From positions 913,827 through 977,826 of the forward strand of contig CALSTB010000005.1 in assembly GCA_943789165.1 (NCBI GenBank): a stretch of DNA of 64,000 bases, written 5' to 3'. This document shows, piece by piece, positions 1 through 9,241 of this stretch (positions are counted from its first letter, which is position 1; the number at the start of each line of letters is the position of its first letter). The position numbers were made by a program, and so were the translations under genes. The stretch is from an uncultured Bacteroidia bacterium. GTDB lineage: Bacteria > Bacteroidota > Bacteroidia > NS11-12g > UBA9320. Under the pieces are notes generated by a model that was given only the letters and a program-made list of their open reading frames with translations, was not told the DNA's origin and ran no database searches.

Positions 1-2
1 AG

Positions 3-491
3 TATACAAGCAAAATATTTGAACCCGGTGATGTCATTACCAAGATTGATGGTAAAGACGTGAGCCAAAAAGCCATGTACAACGAAGTGTTGTCGTATTA
101 CCGGCCTGGAGATAAACTTAAGTACACGTATATCAGAAATGGTAAAACGCAAGAAGCTGATGTTTCCTTGGTTAACATGGATGGCACTTTTGATTTGAAG
201 AGACGAGAATTTCTGTATTCTGACAATCTTAATGCCGAATTTGAAATCGTAAGCAAGTATGAACTCGATCATTTTGGCCTCAAGTCTGGCGTGCGTGTTA
301 CGTCAGTGGGTAATGGGCGATTGATGAAAATGAACATTCCCGAGGGATTTATTTTCACTGCGTTTAACAATTCGCCTGTCACAGATTTAAAGACGTTTGT
401 GGGCAAACTAGAAAACATGAAAGGGCAGGTGAGAATTGAGGGTGTTTCACCTCAAGGTGGAAAGCAATACCTATCTTATTACGCGTATTAA
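3..491 (+). CDS. HtrA/Deg-family protease, C-terminal PDZ part (5' partial)
   Basis: The gene enters from the left edge, so only the last 162 codons are visible. The reading frame is open from base 3. The first visible residues (FEPGDVITKIDGKDV) are the carboxylate-loop and strand pattern of a PDZ domain, and the C-terminal 80 residues (from about SKYELDHFGLKSG to the end) look like a second, divergent PDZ. Two C-terminal PDZ domains are the layout of periplasmic HtrA/DegP/DegQ quality-control serine proteases. The protease domain itself lies outside the window, so catalytic competence cannot be judged. A PDZ-only protein is the alternative. Confidence 0.8.
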   Translation, partial: YTSKIFEPGDVITKIDGKDVSQKAMYNEVLSYYRPGDKLKYTYIRNGKTQEADVSLVNMDGTFDLKRREFLYSDNLNAEFEIVSKYELDHFGLKSGVRVTSVGNGRLMKMNIPEGFIFTAFNNSPVTDLKTFVGKLENMKGQVRIEGVSPQGGKQYLSYYAY

Positions 492-528
492 GCCAATCGG
501 CTCAACTAATTAAGTCTTTGAATTGCAT

Positions 529-536
529 TATCTTTG
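529..536 (+). promoter_or_regulatory. candidate -7 element for the DinB gene
   Basis: TATCTTTG matches the Bacteroidota -7 consensus TAnnTTTG, about 37 bases before the ATG at 573. No TTG sits at the usual -33 distance, so support is partial. The box overlaps the upstream in-frame TTG at 534, which argues against that codon as the start. Confidence 0.4.
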
Positions 537-572
537 TTAGGCTTGCCGTGGCAAGTCAATTTCAAAGTCGCA

Positions 573-1136
573 ATGTTAGTTCAAGATTTTATATCTGATA
601 TTCATTCTGTTACGGCCGAATTCAAAGACACGTTTGGTCATTTGACACCGGCACAAATGAATTACAAACCAAATTCCTCAGTTTGGAGTGTGGCGCAAAA
701 CATAGAGCATTTGATTAAAGTGAATGACTCTTATCTCCCCACCTTTGATGCCATTGAAGCAGGCACAAACAAGCTTACGTTTTTTGGTAAATTCAAATGG
801 TGGCAAAAGATGTGCGGCAACATGATATTAAAATCTGTTGAACCGACTCGTGAGAAAAAGATTGGGACGTTTCCAATTTGGCAACCAGCCATGAGTGATT
901 CGTCGGAAAACATTTTAGATGAATTTGAGGCGCATCAACAAGGCTTGTGCGCAGTTATTGACAGAAACAAGGTGCACATTGAAAATGGTGTAGCCATTGC
1001 GAGTCCGGCCAATGCCAACATAACCTATACAGCTGCAAAAGCGCTAGACATCATAGTTACACACGAGCGCAGGCATTTGCAACAAGCCAAGGAAATGCTT
1101 TCTTTGATCGACGCTTATGAGCAGTCCAAGGCCTAA
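573..1136 (+). CDS. DinB-superfamily protein
   Basis: A 187-residue protein of the DinB/YfiT-like four-helix-bundle superfamily (metal-dependent hydrolase or thiol-transferase fold). The N-terminal helix, a W-S-V-x-Q-x-x-x-H segment near residue 45 (SVWSVAQNIEHL) and a C-terminal H-x-x-x-H (THERRHLQQ) provide the three histidines that usually bind the metal. The frame extends upstream to a TTG at 534, but that codon lies inside a promoter-like box, so the ATG at 573 is preferred. The substrate is unknown. The 3' end overlaps the next gene by 20 bases, so the two are probably cotranscribed. A second DinB protein lies at 63127. Confidence 0.8.
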   Translation: MLVQDFISDIHSVTAEFKDTFGHLTPAQMNYKPNSSVWSVAQNIEHLIKVNDSYLPTFDAIEAGTNKLTFFGKFKWWQKMCGNMILKSVEPTREKKIGTFPIWQPAMSDSSENILDEFEAHQQGLCAVIDRNKVHIENGVAIASPANANITYTAAKALDIIVTHERRHLQQAKEMLSLIDAYEQSKA

Positions 1137-1512
1137 ATCCATTGAAGATTTTTTACAGTCCTTACCTACGGAAGAAAGGCACGTAACCCAGCACCTTAGG
1201 AATATTGTTTACGACTGCATTCCACATTGTAACGAGAAATTATCCTATAACGTCCCCTACTTTTCAGTACATAAACCCATTTGTTTTATTTGGCCTGGAG
1301 CCGTTTTATGGGATAAAAAAAGGATGTATGACGGCGTCCGATTTGGATTTACTAAAGGACACTTACTCAATAACGAATCAACATATTTCGATCAAGGAAA
1401 ACGCAAGTTTGTGATTTATCGAGATTTTAAGAATCCTTCAGAAGTTGACGTTGACTTATTAAAAATGTATTTGTTTAACGCCGTTGAAGTCGACGAACAA
1501 TTTGGCAGATAA
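1117..1512 (+). CDS. DUF1801 (YdhG-like) protein
   Basis: A 131-residue soluble protein resembling the DUF1801/YdhG family. It has an N-terminal helical segment (FLQSLPTEERHVTQHLRNIV), the E-K-L-S-Y-N-V-P-Y-F core typical of the family, and a closing strand-helix unit. The biochemical role of the family is unsettled. It starts inside the end of the DinB gene (20-base overlap, different frame), which implies translational coupling, and ends 4 bases before the stop of a convergent gene. No signal peptide or membrane segment is seen. Confidence 0.75.
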   Translation: MSSPRPKSIEDFLQSLPTEERHVTQHLRNIVYDCIPHCNEKLSYNVPYFSVHKPICFIWPGAVLWDKKRMYDGVRFGFTKGHLLNNESTYFDQGKRKFVIYRDFKNPSEVDVDLLKMYLFNAVEVDEQFGR

Positions 1513-1515
1513 GAC

Positions 1516-1911
1516 TTAAAACGAAGTCAGTGCAACGATGAGTAGCACCAGCGCTGTAATTCGCAAAACTGTAGATTGTATAAAGCTTTTGACATATTCC
1601 TTTGGATATTCATTGTCGATTAAAATTTTGTACGACAAATAGGCCAAATACAACATGAAAAACATGAGGATAAAAAAGTAGATGGATAGTGCTACACCGT
1701 CTGGAATCAAATTAAAATAGAGGTTGGCAAAAAAGGCAACCAAAAGCGTAATGATGAAGGCTGGATATTTTGTCCGTAGAGGTGTAAACAAATCAATTAA
1801 ACCCGCTTTCTGTGCCTGGTCAAGGTGTTGAATCCCCTTCTCCGCTACCCTTTTCGAGGCAAAAAATATGAGTAACACCAAGATGACAAGAAACATGAAA
1901 GTGATGGGCAT
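1516..1911 (-). CDS. small four-helix membrane protein, unknown
   Basis: A 131-residue protein with about four hydrophobic segments: an N-terminal anchor (residues 2-17), two central helices around residues 51-88 separated by a short polar turn, and a C-terminal helix (113-131). A charged amphipathic stretch (about 19-45, KRVAEKGIQHLDQAQK) follows the first helix. I do not recognise the family. It is the last gene of a tight reverse-strand set, with its ATG 3 bases downstream of the aspartoacylase-like stop codon, so it is likely cotranscribed with that gene. Confidence 0.6.
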   Translation of the reverse strand: MPITFMFLVILVLLIFFASKRVAEKGIQHLDQAQKAGLIDLFTPLRTKYPAFIITLLVAFFANLYFNLIPDGVALSIYFFILMFFMLYLAYLSYKILIDNEYPKEYVKSFIQSTVLRITALVLLIVALTSF

Positions 1912-1914
1912 AAC

Positions 1915-2868
1915 TTACTCTATTTCAGGTTTAATAATAAAAAAACCATCCTCACCTTGTGGTTGATACAACGGCATAAAAATGTAGCCGTCATAAGGAG
2001 AACAAATAGGTCCATCCTCATTCTGAGCCAATTCTTCGCCAGCATAAATCTTTTGAAAATTGGTATAGCCTTGGTTCATTTTAAACGTTTCGTCAGGCTT
2101 GATTTTATACCGACTAATTATTCTAAAATGGTTGTTTCTGGTCACCAATTCTTCTTCCAAAATATCAATGTGTTTTTGGATAAAGTCAGGATCTAGGTCA
2201 GGACAAACTCCCGTTTGGTGAAGACATAGCCAAATGAAACTTTCGTGTTTCATGAGCGACTGTGTGCTTTTGTGTTGTCCAGCTTCATAGGCCAAGCCAA
2301 CATGGCCCAAATCATTTATATACGACAACAAGGTGCCATCAAGAAAACCTGTCAAACCACTAATCACGGGCATTGGAAACGCGTCTGTGAACTGTAATCC
2401 AGCATCGCTTTTGTTGGTGACTATAAAAGGTATCGTTGGACTCGATGTTGTGTGTAAGTCAATGACAAATACCTGTCCTTTCGCCTCCTCAATAATGGTT
2501 TTTACTTCGCGGTAAACTTCTGCTAGTTCGGCATATTCAGTATGTCGAGTATCCAAACGTCCATAATGTAAATCGTCGAGTGTTTCGCGATTCCATATAC
2601 GGTTCATATCCTTGTAGATATATCGTTGGTTTAGTCGCGTGGCTTCTAAGTTTCCGATTAACCCAATGGCTCGACCTTTGTAAGTTGGGTTCGTCAATTC
2701 AAGTTGTTTAAACACCGAATTAAGTGCACCTACTCCAGCCGTTTCATTGCCATGAACACCACCTAAAAACAAAACCGTATTGCCTTCAGAATTTCCTACA
2801 TCACCTACAAACCGAGATACCTCTAATGTTTCATCAAACACTGGTATCGAAAATCGTGACTCCCGCAT
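1915..2868 (-). CDS. succinylglutamate desuccinylase/aspartoacylase-family zinc hydrolase
   Basis: A 317-residue member of the AstE/AspA branch of the M14 carboxypeptidase-like fold. The zinc motif H-G-N-E near residue 40 (GGVHGNETAG), the second zinc histidine in DLHTTSS near residue 139 and the catalytic-type glutamate in LAYEAGQH near residue 195 are all present, so it should be active. The family cleaves N-acyl amino acids or side-chain amides; the substrate cannot be read from sequence. The C-terminal domain (YTNFQKIYAGEELAQN onward) is the usual beta-rich cap. It lies 6 bases after a GCS2-CBS ligase gene, so amide-forming and amide-cleaving activities may be paired. Confidence 0.8.
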   Translation of the reverse strand: MRESRFSIPVFDETLEVSRFVGDVGNSEGNTVLFLGGVHGNETAGVGALNSVFKQLELTNPTYKGRAIGLIGNLEATRLNQRYIYKDMNRIWNRETLDDLHYGRLDTRHTEYAELAEVYREVKTIIEEAKGQVFVIDLHTTSSPTIPFIVTNKSDAGLQFTDAFPMPVISGLTGFLDGTLLSYINDLGHVGLAYEAGQHKSTQSLMKHESFIWLCLHQTGVCPDLDPDFIQKHIDILEEELVTRNNHFRIISRYKIKPDETFKMNQGYTNFQKIYAGEELAQNEDGPICSPYDGYIFMPLYQPQGEDGFFIIKPEIE

Positions 2869-2874
2869 ACTACC

Positions 2875-4770
2875 CTACTCGCTTATCTTATTTGTCATGT
2901 TTAACACTTGAATGATGTCACTTTCTGTGACAATGCCTAACAACCGATTGGCATCATCCACGACGGGAAGTGCATCTACACGGTTATCAGCCATCAAAGT
3001 TACGGCTTGTTTGGCACTTGAAGTAGCTGATATAGTTGGGAATTTAGTTAACATAATATCTTTAGCTGCGTGGGCCGACGACTCCTTTTTTGTTGCTAGA
3101 TAATGAATAATGCTATGCGCGTTAATCATGCCAACCAGCTCATGCTGGTCGTTTTCAACTGGAACGTGTCTGATATTTTGCCAGTTCATTACGTTCACCA
3201 CCAAATCAATGGCGTCGTCTTCACTCACCGTAAATAAATCCGTTTCCATGATTTCGTTTACCCGCTTGAATTCTTTCTGCACTTTTCTTTCGTTTTGATC
3301 CAAATTTTTCCATGTATGTACAGGCTCGCCTGTTCTTTGGTTCTCCAACATCTTCTTCGTTAAGTTGAGGCAAGCTTCATTCGGAGTGCTTCCTTTCAAC
3401 AATTCACTGTAGTTGTGTAACATCCATTTAGCTCCGGTCACTTTCTTTCGCAACCTGCCTTCAATTACCGTCATATACCGAGTAATATCTGGACCATTCA
3501 CTTTCATTTTGTCCAAACCAGCATAGGCTAAGTCAAGTAATTCCTTTTCTAATAACCGACGTGCTGGAACGATTTTACCAAACCAGTTTAAGTTGGAATC
3601 CATGCCTCTTTGCGCAGCGTTGTAGAAGTTAAAACGGACATCATCAAAGTCCATTTTGTTTTGAAGGTTTTTATACTTTTCGGGCAATCCAACCATTAAA
3701 CCAAGCCAGAACACAGAGGTTGCCATTTCGTCTAACACGGTCGAGCCGCTCGGTATGTACCGATTTTCAATACGGAGGTGTGGTTTTCCTCCTCCAACGC
3801 CGTAACACGGTCTGTTCCACTTGTACACCGTTCCGTTGTGTAAATTCAACGCACTTAATGAAGGTACTTTTCCTTCTTTAACCATGGCCAATGCGTCTTC
3901 TTCAATATCGCTATGGAATAAAGCACTAAAACGTGAGACATTGTCTTTATACAAATCGGTAACGGATTCTTTCACCCATTGTCGGCCAAAAGATACCCGT
4001 GGCTCTTTGTTACGTACATTGTTAATGGTGTTTCGCGTGTTCACACTTTGTTGGAACAAGGCTATTCGCGTTTCACTCCATAACCGCTTACCCATGAGTA
4101 ACGGTGAATTTGCCGCTAAGGCAAGTACAGGTCCTGAAATGAGTTGTGACCAATTGTATTGATCTACAAATTCATCAGGGTCAATCTGCAAGTGCACTTG
4201 AAAGCTGGTATTACATGCTTCAAAGAGAATATTGGGATGTTGAGTGACTAATTCATCTCTTCCGGCCAAATTGACTTCAAAATCAGTCTTGCGCTCAGCC
4301 CTAATCATATCGTTTAGTGCCTTATAACGGGCATTCGGAGTCATTTGCTCAAAGTGCAAATGTTCCTGACCAAGCGTCGGTGCAATACCGGTTAATAGAA
4401 TATTCGTTTTTAATTTCTCGGCTGCTTTCTCGCCCTTTGCCAACAACGTGGTCAGCTGGTTTTCCATTTTGGCAAAACAGTCTGTATTAAAGTCAAATGG
4501 GTCAAGATTAATTTCCAGATTAAAGCGTGCAATTTCTGTGGTATAATGACTGTCGTTAACCATCGACAACAACTCCATGTTATTTAGCGCTGGTTTGAAG
4601 TCCGTATCGAGAAGAACCAATTCTTGCTCGGCTCCTACCCTACTTGTATTGCGTTCAATCATGTTGTGCTCCAACATATAATCCAACGCACGAATTTCAT
4701 TTAACAGCTGCTTTGTAAACGCTCTTTTTTGATTTGAATCTGAAAATTGTGTTACCGCTTTTACCCCCAT
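2875..4770 (-). CDS. glutamate-cysteine ligase-like (GCS2) enzyme fused to two CBS domains
   Basis: A 631-residue fusion. Residues about 1-480 are a carboxylate-amine ligase of the GCS2 superfamily: RVGAEQELVLLD near residue 45, TSFQVHLQID near 190, and the HLRIENRYIPSGSTVLDE core near 330 are the family's ATP/metal and substrate motifs. Residues about 505-625 are two CBS domains (MLTKFPTISATSSAKQAV begins the second). CBS pairs usually bind adenine nucleotides, so the ligase may respond to energy charge. The product could be gamma-glutamylcysteine or another gamma-glutamyl amide. First gene of a three-gene reverse operon; a TACATTTG -7 box sits about 23 bases upstream of the ATG. Confidence 0.8.
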   Translation of the reverse strand: MGVKAVTQFSDSNQKRAFTKQLLNEIRALDYMLEHNMIERNTSRVGAEQELVLLDTDFKPALNNMELLSMVNDSHYTTEIARFNLEINLDPFDFNTDCFAKMENQLTTLLAKGEKAAEKLKTNILLTGIAPTLGQEHLHFEQMTPNARYKALNDMIRAERKTDFEVNLAGRDELVTQHPNILFEACNTSFQVHLQIDPDEFVDQYNWSQLISGPVLALAANSPLLMGKRLWSETRIALFQQSVNTRNTINNVRNKEPRVSFGRQWVKESVTDLYKDNVSRFSALFHSDIEEDALAMVKEGKVPSLSALNLHNGTVYKWNRPCYGVGGGKPHLRIENRYIPSGSTVLDEMATSVFWLGLMVGLPEKYKNLQNKMDFDDVRFNFYNAAQRGMDSNLNWFGKIVPARRLLEKELLDLAYAGLDKMKVNGPDITRYMTVIEGRLRKKVTGAKWMLHNYSELLKGSTPNEACLNLTKKMLENQRTGEPVHTWKNLDQNERKVQKEFKRVNEIMETDLFTVSEDDAIDLVVNVMNWQNIRHVPVENDQHELVGMINAHSIIHYLATKKESSAHAAKDIMLTKFPTISATSSAKQAVTLMADNRVDALPVVDDANRLLGIVTESDIIQVLNMTNKISE

Positions 4771-4792
4771 ATTCCTTTATAAATTAACCAAC

Positions 4793-4800
4793 CAAATGTA
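4793..4800 (-). promoter_or_regulatory. candidate -7 element for the GCS2-CBS operon
   Basis: Read on the minus strand this is TACATTTG, a full match to TAnnTTTG, and it would give a leader of about 16 bases. No TTG lies at the -33 distance, so the call rests on one box. Confidence 0.45.
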
Positions 4801-4809
4801 CACATTTTG

Positions 4810-7800
4810 TTATTCCGCTTTGATGTAGTTGAACCGTCGTTCCAACATCATCGCATTTAACTCGCTTAGTTTATTTATCTTAATCTCTTGATATTGAGCT
4901 AAATACTTATCAATTTCAACAACCAACTCATTTTTAACTGCACCTGCTTGTTCGGTAGGTGCATAGTGCCCCATGCGGACAAGTGAATTTAAATGTGCCA
5001 ATTTATTGTTAAGCTTTATTGGAAAGTTAATCGGGTCTTGATTGCTTCTGTTTTGGGTTTGGTACAAGGCATTCTGAATCTTATCTAGTTCTTTGGTTAT
5101 CTCGGAAATGGTTTTGTGCACTTGATCACTTGTATCTAGTTCGTGTTTTGACTTAAACTCGTTTAAGCTCTTTTTCAGTGCCGCCATTTCTTCTAATGAT
5201 TCATGTGTCATATCCAGTTTGGCAATGACTTCTTGTAAGAAATCAAACTGAGCTATATAGTCTTGTTCTGTAGCCAATGAATTTGGATCTGTTGTAATCA
5301 CAAATTGAGCTGAATCAACCGTGCCGTTGAGTTGTACTTTTACCCAATACGTTCCTGGCTTGGCCTTCGGTCCTGCCGTAGTCGCCCACCACAGTATCAT
5401 ACCTTGGGGCCTTTTAGCTCCAGGGTATTGCATGTTCCAATTCCGATAATTCATACCTTTATTTGGGGTATAACTCAGCGTGTCCTCATCGTATTTCTTA
5501 TTACCAAACGTCCTGATTACATTACCCTCAGCGTCCATGATATCCATTAGAAATGTGTCTTTATTCGTGATGCTATCTCTAATAAAAAAAACAGTCGACA
5601 CCTTATTCCCGTGAGTCAATGGAGCTCCTTCAACGCCAACAATCTGGAGTGTTTGGGACAATGGCTTTTTATCCGCCATACGTACAGCATCCAAATGGTC
5701 TATGATCCAAAATCCACGGCCTTGAGTCGCAACAATCAAATCATTGTCTTTCTGAACAAGGTCGGTAATAGGCACTTCAGGTAAGTTTAGCTGAAAAGGT
5801 TGCCATAGGGTGCCGCCATTGTAGGAAATGTACATACCGCGTTCGGTACCTGCATACAATAAATCCTTCCGTTTTTTGTCTGCGCGAACAGTTCTCACAA
5901 AATGTTCAAATGAAATACCTGCAATGATGGGCTTTGCACGTACTCCATAGTCCGTCATTTTAATAATGAATGGCCTGTTGTCTCCAAGCTTATAACTCGT
6001 TGCCACGATATAGGCTACCCCTTTGGTAAACGGGTCTATTTCGATAGAGTTAATCATCGTCCATTCAGGAAGCCAATTAGGCGTGATGTTCTCCCATGTT
6101 TTACCATCATTTTTACTAACGTGGATCAAACCATCATCTGAACCCACCCATAATACGCCTGGTTCTATGTCAGACTCTATTGCAGAAAAGATGGTACAAT
6201 AGTATTCAACTCCTGTATTGTCTTTGGTAATAGGTCCGCCACTGGCCGTAAGTTTAGCAGCGTCGTTTCTAGTCAAATCCGGACTTGCAATTTCCCAACT
6301 ATTTCCTCCATCATGGCTTACATGTAAGTGATTGGATGCTGCATACAATTTCGTTGAATCATGCGGACTAAAGAACACTGGAAAATTCCATTGGAACCTA
6401 TATTTCATTCCTTCGGCTCCATATCCCATAGGATTGTCAGGCCAGACATTGATGGCTCTCGAATCGTGGGTCCTGTGATTAAACATGGTCAAATAACCGC
6501 CGTAACTACCCGCATAGACAATGTCGTCATCGGTTGGATCGATTGCGATATGTGCACTTTCTCCACCTGCCGTGTTTTCCCAAGCGCCTGTTACGTGATC
6601 TACTCGCATGGTTGAGTTATCTTGTTGCGCACCGTAAATACGATACGGCACGTGGTTGTCCACCGACACACGATAGAACTGTTCGGTTGGTTGGTTCATA
6701 TACGTCGACCAGTTTAGTCCGCCGTTATACGATACTTGTCCGCCGCCGTCGTTGGCCGTAATCATACGGTTGTGGTCGCTTGGATCAATCCACAAATCAT
6801 GATGATCCACATGAGGTGTATGAATGACAGAAAATGACTTGCCACCATCAATAGACTTTTGAAAATGGACGTTCATCGCATAGACTGTATTGGCATCTTT
6901 AGTATCGCAATACACACGAGAAAAGTACCAAGCACGCTGTCTGATTTTTCCTTCCTTATTGACGTTTTTCCAGGTTTCGCCTCCATCATCGCTTCTAAAC
7001 AATCCACCGTTCGTAGCATGTTCTATGCTTGCAAACAACAGGTTTTTCTGAACGCTTGACGCACTGATGGTTACTTTACCAATGATGCCTTTTGGCATAC
7101 CTGGTTTGTCCATTAAGTTGGTCCACGTTTTACCGCCATCCTTACTTCTCCATAAAGCTGACCCAATACCTCCACTTGAAAAACTATATGGCGTTCGTCG
7201 CACTTGCCAAGAACAGGCATATACATTTCTATGGTTTAAAGGATCGATTATCACTTCGTTAAAACCCGCACTATCTGATTGAAAAACAATCTGACTCCAG
7301 CTATCTCCTCCATTGGTTGTTTGATACAAGCCTCGGGTTGTAGATTCTTTGTACAAGTCTCCCAACACCGCTGCAAAAGCAATGTCGGGATTGCTTGGAT
7401 GTACCGCAATTCTAGTAATATGGCGGCCTTTTTCTAAACCTTTCAGTTTCCAAGTTACTCCCGCATCTTCACTCTTCCATATCCCGTAACCAAACGACAC
7501 GTTACCTCTTAGGCTTTCCTCCCCCATTCCGACATAAATCACATTGTCATCACTTGGCGCTATGGCAATACTTCCAACACTACCGCCAAAAAACTTATCA
7601 CTTATATTGTCCCATGAGTTTCCACCATTCGTTGTCTTCCACACGCCGCCACCACTGGTGCCCATGTAAAATAGATTCTTATCGTTTAAATCTCCAACAA
7701 CCGCGGTAGATCTTCCTCCACGACTTGGCCCTAGGCTTCGATACTTTAAATTAGAAAAGTAGCTTGTATCCACCTGAGCAAATGTGTCACCAACTCCGAT

Positions 7801-7848
7801 TAAACCAATGAGTAAAAAGAGGCTTCCTATTTTCTTATAAAATTGCAT
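4810..7848 (-). CDS. exported Asp-box (BNR/sortilin-like) beta-propeller protein
   Basis: A 1012-residue exported protein. An N-terminal signal peptide (KKIGSLFLLIGLIGVGDTFA, then Q) is followed by at least ten Asp-box motifs of the S/T-x-D/N-G-G-x-x-W type (for example TTNGGNSW, SEDAGVTW, SKDGGKTW, SDDGGETW, SHDGGNSW, SYNGGTLW) across residues 65-690. This is the pattern of VPS10/sortilin and BNR ten-bladed propellers. The C-terminal 300 residues contain a beta-sandwich-like stretch and a charged helical tail (EEMAALKKSLNEFKSKHE). Bacteroidota carry several such proteins of about 1000 residues, and their function is poorly known. Despite annotation habits, no glycosidase active site is evident. 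The start overlaps the end of maf by 22 bases. Confidence 0.75.
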   Translation of the reverse strand: MQFYKKIGSLFLLIGLIGVGDTFAQVDTSYFSNLKYRSLGPSRGGRSTAVVGDLNDKNLFYMGTSGGGVWKTTNGGNSWDNISDKFFGGSVGSIAIAPSDDNVIYVGMGEESLRGNVSFGYGIWKSEDAGVTWKLKGLEKGRHITRIAVHPSNPDIAFAAVLGDLYKESTTRGLYQTTNGGDSWSQIVFQSDSAGFNEVIIDPLNHRNVYACSWQVRRTPYSFSSGGIGSALWRSKDGGKTWTNLMDKPGMPKGIIGKVTISASSVQKNLLFASIEHATNGGLFRSDDGGETWKNVNKEGKIRQRAWYFSRVYCDTKDANTVYAMNVHFQKSIDGGKSFSVIHTPHVDHHDLWIDPSDHNRMITANDGGGQVSYNGGLNWSTYMNQPTEQFYRVSVDNHVPYRIYGAQQDNSTMRVDHVTGAWENTAGGESAHIAIDPTDDDIVYAGSYGGYLTMFNHRTHDSRAINVWPDNPMGYGAEGMKYRFQWNFPVFFSPHDSTKLYAASNHLHVSHDGGNSWEIASPDLTRNDAAKLTASGGPITKDNTGVEYYCTIFSAIESDIEPGVLWVGSDDGLIHVSKNDGKTWENITPNWLPEWTMINSIEIDPFTKGVAYIVATSYKLGDNRPFIIKMTDYGVRAKPIIAGISFEHFVRTVRADKKRKDLLYAGTERGMYISYNGGTLWQPFQLNLPEVPITDLVQKDNDLIVATQGRGFWIIDHLDAVRMADKKPLSQTLQIVGVEGAPLTHGNKVSTVFFIRDSITNKDTFLMDIMDAEGNVIRTFGNKKYDEDTLSYTPNKGMNYRNWNMQYPGAKRPQGMILWWATTAGPKAKPGTYWVKVQLNGTVDSAQFVITTDPNSLATEQDYIAQFDFLQEVIAKLDMTHESLEEMAALKKSLNEFKSKHELDTSDQVHKTISEITKELDKIQNALYQTQNRSNQDPINFPIKLNNKLAHLNSLVRMGHYAPTEQAGAVKNELVVEIDKYLAQYQEIKINKLSELNAMMLERRFNYIKAE

Positions 7849-8417
7849 AATTCATTGTAAAGTTTGCTGATGGGCAAGCCCATCACGTTATAATAACAGC
7901 CATTTATTCCAGAGATGCCAATCATCCCAATCCATTCTTGTATTCCATACCCTCCTGCTTTGTCATAAGGTTTATACTGATCGATGTAATACGAGATTTC
8001 ATCATCGGTTAGTACCTCAAATTCCACTTCCGTAGTCTCATTAAAACTAACTTTTTGTAGAGCATTTCTCAAGCACACACCTGTGTTGACTCTATGTGTT
8101 TTACCCGAAAGCAACTGTAACATGGCTGTGGCTTCTTGTTTGTCACTAGGCTTGTTGAGTATTTGATTTCCACACAAAACGGTGGTATCCGAAGTGATAA
8201 GTATCGTTTTGTTTAACTCAGCTTGATACGCCTGTGATTTCTTTACCGCTAAATATTCTGCGACTTCATGAATCGGCATATGTGTCTCAAAGGACTCGTC
8301 CGCATCAATACTGATTGATTCAAAATCAATGTCTAACTTAGAAAGTAATTCCCGTCTTCGAGGTGATTTCGACCCAAGAATTATAGAAACATTGTGGAAT
8401 GCGTCAATCATATGCAT
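7827..8417 (-). CDS. maf: Maf-family nucleotide pyrophosphatase
   Basis: A 196-residue Maf/YhdE-type enzyme that hydrolyses non-canonical or modified nucleoside triphosphates. The N-terminal SKSPRRRELL signature is near residue 17, the middle of the protein has TSDTTVLCGNQILNKP, and the C-terminus has YDKAGGYGIQ-(x)n-ISGINGCYYNVMGLP, all family hallmarks. Three possible starts are close together (TTG 8420, ATG 8417, ATG 8411); the ATG at 8417 is chosen. It overlaps the Asp-box gene by 22 bases and is divergent from the exonuclease gene, with a 53-base gap between the start codons. Confidence 0.9.
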   Translation of the reverse strand: MHMIDAFHNVSIILGSKSPRRRELLSKLDIDFESISIDADESFETHMPIHEVAEYLAVKKSQAYQAELNKTILITSDTTVLCGNQILNKPSDKQEATAMLQLLSGKTHRVNTGVCLRNALQKVSFNETTEVEFEVLTDDEISYYIDQYKPYDKAGGYGIQEWIGMIGISGINGCYYNVMGLPISKLYNELCNFIRK

Positions 8418-8470
8418 CAAAACACGTTATAATAAATTTTTTAAGCAACTAAATTCTAATATTGCAGCCT

Positions 8471-9241
8471 ATGCCATTACAATTAAAAAAGCCATTGGTG
8501 ATTTTCGATTTAGAAACGACAGGCATCAATGTTTCGAGAGACCGTATTATTGACATTTACTTAATCAAAGCCAAAGTTGATGGCACAGAAGAAACTTATT
8601 ATAAACGCTTAAATCCAGGAGTACCCATTCCAAAGGAAACATCGGAGATTCATGGAATTTACGACAAGGATGTCGTGGGCTGTCCGACCTTTAAAGAAAT
8701 TGCCAACGAATTGAGTGACTTTATTGGAAACGGTGATTTTGCGGGTTTCAACTCCAATAGGTTTGATTTTCCACTTTTGGTAGAGGAATTTTATCGTGCA
8801 GGAATTGATTTTGAAACTGAAAAAAGAAAATTTGTAGATGCCCAGCGGATATTTCACGTTAAAGAACCTAGGAACTTGGCAGCAGCCTATCGATTCTATT
8901 GTGATCAAACATTAGAAAATGCCCATTCAGCCGAAGCAGATACACGCGCCACTTGGGAAATTATCAAAGCTCAGGTAGATCGCTACGAGGATTTGCCCAA
9001 TACTGTTGAGTCGCTTCATAGTTTCAGTGGTCAGAATGACTTGGTAGATTTAGCAGGTCGCATTCGCCGAAATAAAAACGGTGAACCTACTTTTGCTTTT
9101 GGGAAACATAAAGGAAAAACAGTCGCACAAGTCTTTAAACAAGAAGCATCCTATTTTGAATGGATGATGAACGGAGACTTTCCTGAGAACACAAAACGAG
9201 TGATTACGCGGCTTATGTTACAATTAAAAACAGGGAAATAA
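8471..9241 (+). CDS. DnaQ-like 3'-5' exonuclease with C-terminal DUF3820-type domain
   Basis: A 256-residue protein. Residues 1-175 form a DEDDh exonuclease domain: Exo I FDLETTGI (D and E), Exo II with GFNSNRFDFPLL, and Exo III HSAEADTRATW (H and D). Residues about 195-250 (FAFGKHKGKTV...YFEWMMNGDFP) match the small DUF3820 domain often fused to such nucleases. It is likely a DNA repair or editing nuclease rather than the replicative epsilon subunit. A TTG lies three codons upstream; the ATG at 8471 is preferred. TAATATTG, one mismatch from the -7 consensus, ends just upstream. Its TAA overlaps the hutH ATG by one base. Confidence 0.85.
   Translation: MPLQLKKPLVIFDLETTGINVSRDRIIDIYLIKAKVDGTEETYYKRLNPGVPIPKETSEIHGIYDKDVVGCPTFKEIANELSDFIGNGDFAGFNSNRFDFPLLVEEFYRAGIDFETEKRKFVDAQRIFHVKEPRNLAAAYRFYCDQTLENAHSAEADTRATWEIIKAQVDRYEDLPNTVESLHSFSGQNDLVDLAGRIRRNKNGEPTFAFGKHKGKTVAQVFKQEASYFEWMMNGDFPENTKRVITRLMLQLKTGK

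Noticed and set aside
4810-7848. Glycosyl hydrolase call for the Asp-box protein
   Set aside because: Asp-boxes are structural; no sialidase arginine triad or other catalytic set is visible.
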